Below, in pieces: positions 15,507 to 23,766 of a stretch of 34,472 nucleotides of DNA. The notes under the pieces were generated by a model, which was given only the letters and a program-made list of their open reading frames with translations, made no database searches and had not been told where the DNA came from. The position numbers and the translations under genes were made by a program. This DNA comes from Streptomyces sp. SID14436 (lineage in GTDB: Bacteria; Actinomycetota; Actinomycetes; Streptomycetales; Streptomycetaceae). The DNA is taken from positions 1 to 34,472 of the forward strand of contig NZ_JAAGMD010000138.1 in NCBI RefSeq assembly GCF_010548465.1, in the 5' to 3' direction. Position 1 is the stretch's first letter. Every line of letters starts with the position of its first letter.

Positions 15507-17219
15507 TTACGGCAGCGCGTGGACGTGCGGGCCGACGGCGTCGGACCAGGCGTTGCCCGCGGTGGCGTCCCAGTTGGTGGACCAGGTCATCGCCCCGCGC
15601 AGGCCCGGGTACGTCTTCGACGGCTTGAAGGTGCCGCAGTTCGTGCCCCGGGTCAGGCAGTCGAGGGCGTTGTTGACGACGGACGGGGAGACGTAGCCGC
15701 TGCCCGCTCCCCGGGTGGAGGCCGGGAGGCCGAGGCCCACCTGGGACGGGTCGAGGCCGTTCTCCAGCTGGATGCAGGCCAGCGCGGTCAGGAAGTCCAC
15801 CGAGCCCTGATGGTAGACCTTGCCGTCGCAGCCCAGCATGGAACCGCTGTTGTAGTACTGCATGTTGACGACCGTGAGGATGTCCTTCACGTTCAGCGCG
15901 GTCCGGAAGTAGGCGTTGGACGTCGACTGCATGTCGATGGTCTGCGGGGCCATGGTGAGGATCATCGACGGGCCCGCCTTCGCGGACAGCGCCCGCAGCG
16001 CCTGGGTCATGTAGGTGGCGTTGAGGCCGTTCTCCAGGTCGATGTCGACGCCGTCGAAGCCGTACTCCTGCATCACCGCGTACACCGAGTTGGCGAAGTT
16101 CGTCGCCGAGGCCGCGTCGTTCACCGACACGGTGCCCTTCTCGCCGCCGACCGAGATGATGACCTTCTTGCCGGCGGCCTGCTTGGCGCGGACGTCGGCC
16201 TTGAACTGGGCGACGGTGTAGCCGTTCAGGCCGGCCGTGTCCAGGTTGAAGGTGACGGCGCCGGGCGTGCCCGTGGCGTCCGCGAAGGCGACCGCGATGA
16301 TGTCGTACTGGTCCTGCACGTCCGAGATGCGCTGCACGGCGGCGCCGTTGTCGAAGTTCTGCCAGTAGCCGGTCACCGCGTGCCGGGGCAGGTCACCGCC
16401 CCCGCCGCCGTCCTGGTCCTTGGTGCGGGCCGTGACCGCCGCCGACTTCGGGGACTCGCCGGCCGCGTTGCTCGCCGCGACCTGGAAGGAGTACGACGTC
16501 GAGGCGGCCAGCCCGGTCACGGTCGCCGAGGTGCCCGACACCGCCGTCACCTTCGTGCCGTCGCGGTAGAGGGTGTAGCCGGTCGCGCCCGAGACCGTGT
16601 TCCAGGACAGCGACACCGAGGAGGCCGTGGTGCCCGAGACGGCCAGGCCGCCCGGGGTGCCGGGCACGGTCGGCTCGGGTTCACCGTCGCCGCCGCCCGC
16701 GTCGGGGCCGAAGACGGACAGGTCGTCGGCGTAGTACGGCTGCTGGCCGTACCAGCCGTGGGTGTAGACCGTCACCGAGGTGGTGCCGGAGCCGGTGGTG
16801 AAGCTGGTGGACAGCTGCTTCCAGGCGGCGGAGTCCGGGGTCCAGGTGGACACGTCCGTGGTGCCGGTGCCGGTCACGCCGAGGTAGGCGTAGCCGCCGC
16901 GCACCCAGCCGCTCAGCTGGTACGTGGAGTTCGGCTTCACCGGGACGGTCTGGCTGCAGCGGGCGTTGTCCTGTCCGGCCGGGGTGGCCTGGAGCGCGGC
17001 CGTGCCGCCGTGCACGGGCGAGGAGACGGTGGTGCCGCTGTTCGCGGAACAGGTCCAGTTGCTCAGGCCCGCCTCGAACCCGGCGTTGCGGGCGTTGTTC
17101 ACGTCGGCCGCCGACGCCTGGCCCGCGCCCACGCCCGCGAAGGTGAGGGCGAGGGCGGAGACGACGGCTCCGGCCCAGATGCGTCTGCTGCGTCGGGTGC
17201 TGCGTGGTGCGCGGTCCAC
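15507..17219 (-). CDS. Secreted GH18 chitinase with CBM and FnIII domains
   Basis: A 570-residue exported chitinase. A signal peptide (about 1-38) is followed by a beta-sandwich carbohydrate-binding module (about 40-172, NNARNAGFEAGLSNWTC to YYADDLSVFGPD). Next come a fibronectin type III domain (about 182-272) and a GH18 barrel (about 280-570). The catalytic motif is FDGVDIDLE with the acid/base at E396, and VVNMQYYNSG and GAMTWSTNWD line the active site. The domain order resembles Streptomyces ChiD-like chitinases. The start is GTG 17219, five bases after GGAGG. A DasR-type dre lies 133-148 bases upstream, so induction by GlcNAc/chitin is expected. The gene ends at a 17-bp hairpin. Confidence 0.95.
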   Translation of the reverse strand: MDRAPRSTRRSRRIWAGAVVSALALTFAGVGAGQASAADVNNARNAGFEAGLSNWTCSANSGTTVSSPVHGGTAALQATPAGQDNARCSQTVPVKPNSTYQLSGWVRGGYAYLGVTGTGTTDVSTWTPDSAAWKQLSTSFTTGSGTTSVTVYTHGWYGQQPYYADDLSVFGPDAGGGDGEPEPTVPGTPGGLAVSGTTASSVSLSWNTVSGATGYTLYRDGTKVTAVSGTSATVTGLAASTSYSFQVAASNAAGESPKSAAVTARTKDQDGGGGGDLPRHAVTGYWQNFDNGAAVQRISDVQDQYDIIAVAFADATGTPGAVTFNLDTAGLNGYTVAQFKADVRAKQAAGKKVIISVGGEKGTVSVNDAASATNFANSVYAVMQEYGFDGVDIDLENGLNATYMTQALRALSAKAGPSMILTMAPQTIDMQSTSNAYFRTALNVKDILTVVNMQYYNSGSMLGCDGKVYHQGSVDFLTALACIQLENGLDPSQVGLGLPASTRGAGSGYVSPSVVNNALDCLTRGTNCGTFKPSKTYPGLRGAMTWSTNWDATAGNAWSDAVGPHVHALP

Positions 17220-17351
17220 TGGGGCCTCCGGTGGGGAGTGGGGGAGGGGAGAAGGGGGAAGTCCGGGGGAGGGGGAAGAAGGAGGAGCGAGGAGAGGACG
17301 GAGTGGGGGGAGGGACAGCGACGGTGGCCACCGTTCGTACTGGAGCTACAA

Positions 17352-17378
17352 GTTGGTCCAGACCAATCGCCTTGTCAA
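17352..17378 (-). promoter_or_regulatory. DasR-responsive element (dre) in the chitinase promoter
   Basis: GTTGGTCCAGACCAAT (17352-17367) matches the dre pattern TGGTCTAGACCA in 11 of 12 core bases. A minus-strand TTGACA (17373-17378) lies just upstream of it, so the dre falls in the -35/-10 spacer (CAACTT would be the -10). DasR is the GntR-family GlcNAc regulator of Streptomyces chitinase genes. Operator identity is by match to the known consensus. Confidence 0.8.
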
Positions 17379-17501
17379 TGGGTCCGGAGCCACTCGGGCG
17401 CCGAATTCCTGTCGCATCCGGCCCGGTCCGGCGACGGACCGCGCCCCGTACGGTCGGAATCCGTACCGGCGAGATGCTCAACCTGCCCCGGTTTGGCGCG
17501 G

Positions 17502-17516
17502 CTTGTGCGGCACAAG
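17502..17516. promoter_or_regulatory. Dyad CTTGTG-CGG-CACAAG upstream of the TAD locus
   Basis: Six-base arms with a three-base spacer form a perfect dyad about 140 bases before the first TAD-locus gene. It is a possible regulator site; no named regulator is recognised. Confidence 0.35.
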
Positions 17517-17658
17517 TTGCCGTTCAGCTGACCAAACGCTGTTCTCCGGTCACAGCGCCGTGGTTACAGTGCTGAGGTAGTCACGCAGTGAAGTCACCAG
17601 GGTGCATCGGAGTAACCCCCGATGGGCCGACGGGCATGGGGAGAACGGGGAGCTGCGC

Positions 17659-18531
17659 GTGCCAACCGCCATTGCCGTGACCAGTGCCGACCTGGCACTG
17701 CCGCCACACGACGACCGCACGCTGCCCGCCGTGGTGCTCCGGGACCTCGACACCCGGCCGCTCGACGAACTCCTCGGCGAGTTACAGCTGCTCGTCGAGC
17801 ACCACGGACACGTCATCGTCGTGTGCCCGCAGGCCGCGCCCACCCGGGTCCGGCGACGGCTGCACACCCTGCGCTCCCTGCTGGAGAGCGACCGCATCGC
17901 CCTCTTCCGGCCCGACCTGCCACCCCTCGCCGTGGCCGTCCTGGCCCGGCAGCTGCGCCAGCTCGCCTCCTGCGACCTCGGCCCCGGGGTGCTCGCCTCG
18001 GCCGGCCGCCTCCTCGTCCACTACCTGCACGCCGGGGCCCTGCTGGGCTCGGTCGCCCGCCTGGACCGCGTCCCCGTCGACCTCAAGCAGCACGCCAGGT
18101 CCTGGATGCCCGGCACTCAGTTCGCCGTCCTCGCCCACCCCCAGCCGCAGCTCGTCCGGATCGGCCCGGAAGCCGCCCTGGACGGACCCGAGTTCGACAC
18201 CTGGATGCTCACCGCCAAGGGGCAGCTCCCGTCCGACTGGGTCACCGCCACCCTCGCCCCCGCCTGGCGGGTGCAGGGACTGCACGAGACGGCGCTGCCC
18301 GCCGGCTCCCCGGGCTGGTGGGGCACCGGCAGGCTGATCGAGTTCTGCACCTTCCTGCCCGACCTGTCCGTCCTCTACCAGCTGGTCACGTCCGTGCGGC
18401 GCGGCACCTGCCACTGGTGCGGCATCGACGTCATCGGCGACCGCTGCGTGTTCTGTTCGGCCACTCCACCCGCCCACGACGGCCCGCCGGGGAGCCACGC
18501 CGCCGGGCGGGCCCTCGCCCAGCGCCCATGA
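17659..18531 (+). CDS. Hypothetical zinc-ribbon protein at the head of the TAD locus; contains a TTA codon
   Basis: 290 residues, no signal peptide or clear membrane segment. The middle is alpha/beta with no motif I recognise. The C-terminus has a zinc-ribbon pattern CxxC-x8-CxxC (CHWCGIDVIGDRCVFC). The GTG at 17659 follows GGGGAG (17647-17652) at six bases; an in-frame ATG further upstream has no site. Residue 42 is encoded by TTA (17782-17784), which in Streptomyces needs the bldA tRNA, so synthesis is probably limited to late developmental stages. It precedes cpaB in the same direction, 117 bases apart, and may be a TAD-specific accessory or regulator. Function unknown. Confidence 0.8.
   Translation: MPTAIAVTSADLALPPHDDRTLPAVVLRDLDTRPLDELLGELQLLVEHHGHVIVVCPQAAPTRVRRRLHTLRSLLESDRIALFRPDLPPLAVAVLARQLRQLASCDLGPGVLASAGRLLVHYLHAGALLGSVARLDRVPVDLKQHARSWMPGTQFAVLAHPQPQLVRIGPEAALDGPEFDTWMLTAKGQLPSDWVTATLAPAWRVQGLHETALPAGSPGWWGTGRLIEFCTFLPDLSVLYQLVTSVRRGTCHWCGIDVIGDRCVFCSATPPAHDGPPGSHAAGRALAQRP
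17782..17784 (+). promoter_or_regulatory. In-frame TTA (bldA) codon in the first TAD-locus gene
   Basis: The codon falls exactly in frame (123 bases after the GTG) within GGC GAG TTA CAG CTG. TTA is very rare in Streptomyces genes and is read only by the bldA tRNA, so it acts as a translational switch. Confidence 0.85.
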
Positions 18532-18648
18532 GCCCGGCCCGCGCACCGGCCCCGCGCCCGGCCCGGCCCGGCCGGCCCCGCCGTCCCCCGACCGACCACC
18601 GCATCCGGTCCCGCCCGACCGCTCACCCCCAATGAGGTTGCACGGTTC

Positions 18649-19356
18649 ATGAACTCCCGTCAGCGCCGCGGCGTGATACTCCTGCTCCTGTCGGTCCTGT
18701 GCGCCCTCGGTGCCTTCGCCGGCGTCCTCTCCGTCATCAACGACGTGAAGTCGAAGGTCGGCCCCGAGGTCACCGCCTACCGGCTGACGTCCGACGTCCC
18801 GCCCTACACCGCGCTCAGTACGGGCCAGTTCGAGAAGATCCGGATGCCCGAGCGGTGGCTGTCGGAGAACGCCGTCACCGACCTCGGCGACATCCGCGGC
18901 AAGATCGCCGTCACCACCCTGCGCAAGGGCTCCCTGCTCCAGACCGACATGATCGTGGACCAGCCCGCCCTCCAGCCCGGACAGCAGGAGGTCGCCATCA
19001 TGATCGACGCGGCGACCGGCGTGGCCGGCAAGATCACCCCCGGCTCCGCGGTGAACGTCTACGCCACCTTCGACGGCGAACGCGAGGGCGACCCCGCCCA
19101 GTCGAAGATCATCGTCACCAACGCCAAGGTCCTCGACGTGGGCCGGATCACCGCCCTCGAACCCGACGGGGACGACCGGCGCCGCCGTCCCACCGACGCC
19201 GTCCCGATCACCTTCGCCCTGTCCGCCATCGACGCCCAGCGCATCACCTACGCCGAGTCGTTCGCCCAGCGGGTCCGCCTCGCGCTGGTCGCCCCCGGCG
19301 GCGACACCACCGTGCCCGAGAAGGACCGGACGTACGAACTCGCGAAGGACAAGTGA
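18649..19356 (+). CDS. cpaB: Flp pilus assembly protein CpaB/RcpC-like (SAF domain)
   Basis: A 235-residue protein with one N-terminal membrane anchor (RGVILLLLSVLCALGAFAGVL, residues about 7-30). An extracytoplasmic SAF-type domain follows (VTAYRLTSDVPPYTALSTGQFEKIRMPERWL, then IRGKIAVTTLRKGSLLQTDMI in parts). A CpaB C-terminal beta region (GQQEVAIMID, GKITPGSAVNVYATF) comes last. CpaB proteins help assemble Flp pili at the cell surface and may bind peptidoglycan through SAF. The gene sits seven bases before tadZ, so they are co-transcribed. The ribosome site is weak (GAGG about 13 bases before ATG). Confidence 0.87.
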   Translation: MNSRQRRGVILLLLSVLCALGAFAGVLSVINDVKSKVGPEVTAYRLTSDVPPYTALSTGQFEKIRMPERWLSENAVTDLGDIRGKIAVTTLRKGSLLQTDMIVDQPALQPGQQEVAIMIDAATGVAGKITPGSAVNVYATFDGEREGDPAQSKIIVTNAKVLDVGRITALEPDGDDRRRRPTDAVPITFALSAIDAQRITYAESFAQRVRLALVAPGGDTTVPEKDRTYELAKDK

Positions 19357-19363
19357 GAGCCGC

Positions 19364-20644
19364 ATGCCCACGAGGATCCTCCCGGCAGTCGGCGACGCGG
19401 ACGCGGTTCGTTCCCTCACCACACTGCTCAGCCAGCTCCCGGACGCCGAACCGGTGGCCCCGGTGGCCGACTCCACCCAGCTCGTCGACACCCTCGCGCG
19501 CCTGGCCGCCGAATCCGTCGACGAACTGCCCGAGGTCGTGGTCGTGCACGAGCGGATCGGCCCCGTCCCCGCGCTGGAGCTGATCCGCGAAGTCGCCCTG
19601 CGCTTCCCCGCGGTGGGCGTCATCCTCGTCACCTCCGACGCGAGCCCCGGCCTCTTCCAGGCCGCCATGGACTACGGCGCCCGCGGCCTGGTCGCCCTGC
19701 CGCTCGGCTACGAGGAACTCGCCAGCCGGGTCCAGGCCGTCGCCCAGTGGTCCACCGGCGTCCGCCGTCACCTCGGCGCGGGCGTCGACGTGTTCACCGG
19801 CGTCGGCGGGCGGGTCGTCACCGTCAGCGGCGCGAAAGGAGGCGTCGGCACCACCCTGACCGCGGTCCAGCTCGCCCTCGCCGCCCAGGCGTCCGGCCGC
19901 AGCACCGCCCTGGTCGACATGGACCTGCAGACCGGCGACATCGCCTCCTACCTGGACGTCCAGTTCCGCCGCTCCGTCGTCGACCTCGCCGGCATCACCG
20001 ACATCTCGCCCCGCGTCCTCGCCGACGCCGTCTTCCGCCACGACACCGGCGTCGCCCTGCTGCTCGCCCCCGCCGAGGGCGAACGCGGCGAGGACGTCAC
20101 CGACCGGGCCACCCGGCAGATCGTCAGCGCCCTGCGCTCCCGCTACGAGATCGTCGTCATCGACTGCGGCGCCCAGCTCGGCGGCGCGGGCGCCGCCGCC
20201 GTCGAGATGGCCGACACCGCGCTGCTCGTCACCACCCCGGACGTGATCGCCGTGCGCGGCGCCAAACGGGCCGTCCGCATGTGGGACCGGCTGCAGATCC
20301 GCAAGGCGGAGGAGACCACCGTGGTGGTCAACCGGCACACCCGCAGCACGGAGATCCAGCCGGCGCTCATCCAGCGGATCACCGGCACCGCCGTCGCCGC
20401 CACCGCCGTCCCCGCCCACTTCAAGGAACTCCAGGGCGTCGTGGACGCCGGACGCGTGCACGAACTGGAGGCCAAGAGCACCGTCAAACAGGCCCTGTGG
20501 GGGCTGGCCGGCGAACTCGGCCTGGTCAAGCCCACCGAGGGCGCCCACCGGGCGGGCCGGCTGCGCGGCGACCGCGGCGCGGTCGGCTTCCGCCGACGCA
20601 AGGAGCACGGCACACCGGGGAAGCAGGCGGGACAAGGGGGATGA
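19364..20644 (+). CDS. tadZ: TAD pilus localisation ATPase TadZ/CpaE-like
   Basis: A 426-residue protein. The N-terminal half (1-135) is an atypical receiver-like domain without the usual phospho-acceptor set. The C-terminal half is a MinD/ParA-type ATPase with the deviant Walker A SGAKGGVGTT (158-164 core), TALVDMDLQTGD, and the Walker-B-like strand EIVVIDCG. TadZ/CpaE proteins mark the site where the TAD secretion complex assembles, often a pole. The C-terminal tail (about 385-426) is basic and disordered. The stop codon overlaps the next ATG (ATGA), so translation is coupled with the pseudopilin gene. Confidence 0.9.
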   Translation: MPTRILPAVGDADAVRSLTTLLSQLPDAEPVAPVADSTQLVDTLARLAAESVDELPEVVVVHERIGPVPALELIREVALRFPAVGVILVTSDASPGLFQAAMDYGARGLVALPLGYEELASRVQAVAQWSTGVRRHLGAGVDVFTGVGGRVVTVSGAKGGVGTTLTAVQLALAAQASGRSTALVDMDLQTGDIASYLDVQFRRSVVDLAGITDISPRVLADAVFRHDTGVALLLAPAEGERGEDVTDRATRQIVSALRSRYEIVVIDCGAQLGGAGAAAVEMADTALLVTTPDVIAVRGAKRAVRMWDRLQIRKAEETTVVVNRHTRSTEIQPALIQRITGTAVAATAVPAHFKELQGVVDAGRVHELEAKSTVKQALWGLAGELGLVKPTEGAHRAGRLRGDRGAVGFRRRKEHGTPGKQAGQGG

Positions 20645-21060
20645 GGATGCGGGCGTCACCGCGAGCACGTCACCGGACCGGCCGCCGCACGGCGGACCGG
20701 GGCCAGGTCACCATCGAGTTCCTCGGCATGCTCCCGGCCATCCTGGTCACGCTGGTGGTGCTCTGGCAGCTCGTCCTGGTCGGCTACACCTTCACGCTCG
20801 CCGGGAACGCGGCCGACGAGGCGGTCCGCGCGGCGACCGCCACCGCACCGGGCGCCCGCGGCGGCCCCTGCGAGGAGGCCGGACTGGACAAGCTGCCCGG
20901 CGCGTGGCGCGGCGGAGCGTCGGTGACCTGCGGCGGGGGCGGCGGCATCGTCACCGCCGACGTGCGGCTGAACGTGCCGATCCTCTTCCCGGGCACGGCC
21001 TCCTTCCCCTTCGAGGTGACGGGACACGCGGGCGCGGTCGAGGAGGACACCGGTGACTGA
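20641..21060 (+). CDS. TadE-like pseudopilin 1
   Basis: A 139-residue protein with a type IV prepilin-like start. A basic leader ends in DRG (G21) before QVTIEF and a long hydrophobic helix (LGMLPAILVTLVVLWQLVLVGYTF in parts). The glutamate at +5 is the classical pseudopilin feature, so a TadV-type prepilin peptidase would cut after G21. The C-terminal region is extracytoplasmic with two cysteines (GGPCEEAG, SVTCGGG) likely to be bridged. It overlaps tadZ by four bases. A second ATG at 20647 is possible. Its expected role is as a minor pilin in TAD pilus assembly. Confidence 0.85.
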   Translation: MRMRASPRARHRTGRRTADRGQVTIEFLGMLPAILVTLVVLWQLVLVGYTFTLAGNAADEAVRAATATAPGARGGPCEEAGLDKLPGAWRGGASVTCGGGGGIVTADVRLNVPILFPGTASFPFEVTGHAGAVEEDTGD

Positions 21061-21421
21061 CACACCGTACGCCCGGCGCGCGCGCCGCGACCGGGGCCAG
21101 GTGGCCCTCGAGTACCTCGGCTTCCTGCCCGTGCTGATCATCGTCGCCATGGCCGCCGTCCAGCTCGGCCTGGTCGCCTACACCGCCCAGCAGGCCGGCA
21201 CCGCCGCCCGCGCCGGGGCGCGCAGCGCCTCCCTCGACCGGGGTGCCCAGGGGGCCTGCACGGCCGCCGTCAGCTCCTGGCTGGCGGACGGCACGGACTG
21301 CGGGGAGGCGGAGGGCGGCGACGAGGTCACCGTCACCGCCACGGTCGAGATCCCGTCGATCGTCCCCGGCTGGGACTTCGGCCCCGCCCGCCGGACCGCC
21401 ACCATGCCGGTCGACCACTGA
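21053..21421 (+). CDS. TadE-like pseudopilin 2
   Basis: 122 residues beginning MTDTPYARRARRDRG. A prepilin peptidase site follows G15 (QVALEY), then a hydrophobic helix (LGFLPVLIIVAMAAVQLGLVAY). Two cysteines (GACTAA, TDCGEA) lie in the exported part. The GTG start lies inside the end of the preceding TadE gene (8-base overlap), so the two minor pilins are translated together. This is the paired TadE/TadF-like arrangement of TAD loci. Confidence 0.85.
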   Translation: MTDTPYARRARRDRGQVALEYLGFLPVLIIVAMAAVQLGLVAYTAQQAGTAARAGARSASLDRGAQGACTAAVSSWLADGTDCGEAEGGDEVTVTATVEIPSIVPGWDFGPARRTATMPVDH

Positions 21422-21450
21422 CCCCGGGAACAGGACGGAGCACCCGACCA

Positions 21451-22788
21451 ATGAGTCTGCGGGCACGCATCAACTCCCCCGAGGAGAGCGGCAACCGGGG
21501 CGAGGACGGCCACCTGGTCGCCTCCTACCGGGCCAAGCTCCTGGAGGAGATCGACCTCGCGGAGATGAGCTCGCTGGCCACCGCCGACCGCCGGGCGCGG
21601 CTGGAGCGGGTCCTCGGGCACATCATCAGCCGCGAGGGCCCCGTGCTGTCGACCGTGGAGCGCTCCCAGCTCATCCGCCGGGTCGTCGACGAGGCCCTCG
21701 GACTCGGCATCCTGGAACCCCTCCTGGAGGACGCCTCCATCACCGAGATCATGGTCAACGGGCCCGACGCCGTCTTCGTCGAGCGGGCCGGCCGGGTCGA
21801 GCAGCTGCCCCTGCGCTTCGCCTCCCACGACCAGCTCATGCAGACCATCGAACGCATCGTGTCCACCGTCAACCGCCGCGTGGACGAGTCCAACCCGATG
21901 GTCGACGCCCGCCTGCCGTCCGGCGAACGCGTCAACGTCATCATCCCGCCCCTGTCGCTGACCGGCGCCGTCCTCACCATCCGCCGCTTCCCGCGCTCCT
22001 TCACCCTGCACGAGCTCATCGGCCTCGGCTCGCTCGACGAGCACATGCTGTACCTGCTCGCCGGCCTGGTGCAGGCACGGTTCAACATCATCGTGTCCGG
22101 CGCCACCGGCACCGGCAAGACGACCCTCCTCAACGCCCTGTCCGGCCTCATCCCCGAGGGCGAACGCATCATCACCATCGAGGACTCCGCCGAACTCCAG
22201 CTCCAGCAGCCCCACGTCATCCGCCTGGAGTCCCGCCCGCCCAACGTGGAGGGCAAGGGCCGGGTCACCATCCGCGACCTGGTGCGCAACTCGCTGCGCA
22301 TGCGCCCCGACCGCATCGTCGTCGGCGAGGTCCGCGGCGGCGAGTCCCTCGACATGCTCCAGGCGATGTCCACCGGCCACGACGGCTCCCTCGCCACCGT
22401 CCACGCCAACAGCGCCGAGGACGCCCTCACCCGCCTGCAGACCCTCGCCTCCATGTCCGACGTCGAGATCCCCTTCGTGGCCCTGCACGACCAGATCAAC
22501 AGCGCCGTCGACGTCCTCGTCCAGCTCACCCGCTTCGCCGACGGCGCCCGCCGCATCACCGAGATCGCCCTCCTGGAGAGCCACGGCGGCGAACCGTACC
22601 GGCTGGCCACCGTCGCCCGCTTCAACGCCCAGCCGATGACGAACGACGGCCGCATCCACGGCACCTACGGCCACTACCCGCTCCCGCGCCGCACCGCCGA
22701 ACGCCTCTACATGGCCGGCCAGCCCCTCCCGCAGGCCTTCGGCGTGGCCCAGCACGCCGACCAGCTCGCCACCCGAGAAGCCAGGTAG
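21451..22788 (+). CDS. tadA: TAD secretion ATPase TadA/CpaF
   Basis: A 445-residue secretion ATPase of the GspE/PilT superfamily that powers pilin assembly at the cytoplasmic membrane. The N-terminal domain (about 55-200) includes ASITEIMVNGPDAVFVE. The ATPase core has Walker A SGATGTGKTTLL (G217-T224), the Asp box ITIEDSAELQL, Walker B RIVVGEVRGGE, and the His box STGHDGSLATVHANS. All motifs are intact. Ribosome site GGACGGAG lies before ATG 21451. It follows the two pseudopilins by 29 bases and precedes tadB by 11 bases. It is the likely motor for both the Flp pilin and the pilin-toxin fusion encoded downstream. Confidence 0.96.
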   Translation: MSLRARINSPEESGNRGEDGHLVASYRAKLLEEIDLAEMSSLATADRRARLERVLGHIISREGPVLSTVERSQLIRRVVDEALGLGILEPLLEDASITEIMVNGPDAVFVERAGRVEQLPLRFASHDQLMQTIERIVSTVNRRVDESNPMVDARLPSGERVNVIIPPLSLTGAVLTIRRFPRSFTLHELIGLGSLDEHMLYLLAGLVQARFNIIVSGATGTGKTTLLNALSGLIPEGERIITIEDSAELQLQQPHVIRLESRPPNVEGKGRVTIRDLVRNSLRMRPDRIVVGEVRGGESLDMLQAMSTGHDGSLATVHANSAEDALTRLQTLASMSDVEIPFVALHDQINSAVDVLVQLTRFADGARRITEIALLESHGGEPYRLATVARFNAQPMTNDGRIHGTYGHYPLPRRTAERLYMAGQPLPQAFGVAQHADQLATREAR

Positions 22789-22799
22789 GAACCGTCCCC

Positions 22800-23744
22800 A
22801 TGGATCTGCAGAACCTGATCACGCTGACCACCGGCGTCGCCCTGCTGACCTGCGTCCTCGCGGTCGTCGGCGTGCACTCCTATGCCACCGGCAGGGCACA
22901 GCGGCAGGCCCTGGTCGACCGGCTCTCGGCCACCGGACAGATCCACCCGCCCGGCCGCCGGCGCCACTTCCCCACCCTCGACCGGCGCCTGCGCCGCACC
23001 CGGCTCGGCCGCAGACTGGAACTGCGCCTGCTCGCCACCGGCCTGGACATCACCCCCGGCGAGTTCACCGCCGCCATGCTCGCCACCGTCGCCGGACTCT
23101 GGCTCGTCGGCCAGGCCACCCTCGCGCCCTTCTTCGGCCCGCTCGCCGGACTCGTCGGCGTCTGGGCGGCCCTGCAGTTCCTCACCTGGCAACGCCAGAA
23201 ACGCATCGAGAAGTTCATCAACCAGCTTCCCGAACTGGCCCGCATCCTCGCCAACGCCACCCAGGCCGGCCTCGCCCTGCGCACCGCCATCGGCATGGCG
23301 GCCGAGGAACTGGAGGCGCCGGCCGGCGAGGAACTCGCCAAGGTCGCCGACCAGCTCGCCATGGGCGCCTCCATGGACGACGCCCTCGGTGAACTCGCCG
23401 ACCGGCTCCCCTCCCGTGAACTCGTCGTCCTCGTCACCACCCTCGTCCTGTCCAACCGGGCCGGCGGCCAGGTGGTGAGCGCCCTGCGCAACCTCACCGA
23501 GACCCTGGAGGAACGCAAGGAGACCCGACGCGAGGTCCGCACCCAGCTGTCCCAGGTGAGCATGACCTCCTACGCCGTTCCCGCCCTGGGCATCGGCTCG
23601 TTGTTCCTGATGAACGGCGTGAAGGACGGCGCCCTGGAACGCATGACCGGCTCCCCGGTGGGCCAGACGGCGGTGATCGTCGCCTTCGGGCTGTACGCCG
23701 TCGGCTTCCTCCTCATCCGCCGCCTGTCCCGCATCGACGTCTGA
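22800..23744 (+). CDS. tadB: TAD inner-membrane platform protein TadB
   Basis: 314 residues of the T2SF/GspF family. A membrane segment at the N-terminus (ITLTTGVALLTCVLAVVGVH) is followed by a basic cytoplasmic stretch and a hydrophobic pair (about 95-130). The T2SF domain (INQLPELARILANATQAGLALRTAI to RREVRTQLSQVSM) and two C-terminal membrane segments follow. TadB pairs with TadC to form the platform on which TadA acts. ATG 22800 begins 11 bases after the tadA stop. The fold and gene order leave little doubt. Confidence 0.93.
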   Translation: MDLQNLITLTTGVALLTCVLAVVGVHSYATGRAQRQALVDRLSATGQIHPPGRRRHFPTLDRRLRRTRLGRRLELRLLATGLDITPGEFTAAMLATVAGLWLVGQATLAPFFGPLAGLVGVWAALQFLTWQRQKRIEKFINQLPELARILANATQAGLALRTAIGMAAEELEAPAGEELAKVADQLAMGASMDDALGELADRLPSRELVVLVTTLVLSNRAGGQVVSALRNLTETLEERKETRREVRTQLSQVSMTSYAVPALGIGSLFLMNGVKDGALERMTGSPVGQTAVIVAFGLYAVGFLLIRRLSRIDV

Positions 23745-23766
23745 GCGCCGAAGGAGGCTGACCGAC

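Larger units (their letters stand above)
17220..17658. other. 439-base divergent region between chitinase and TAD locus
   Basis: This stretch contains no gene that I can support. From left to right it holds a purine-rich chitinase leader (17230-17320), the dre site (17352-17367) and a minus-strand TTGACA -35 (17373-17378). Further right are the dyad CTTGTG-CGG-CACAAG (17502-17516) and a TACAGT -10-like hexamer at 17566-17571 that may start rightward TAD transcription. Confidence 0.6.
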
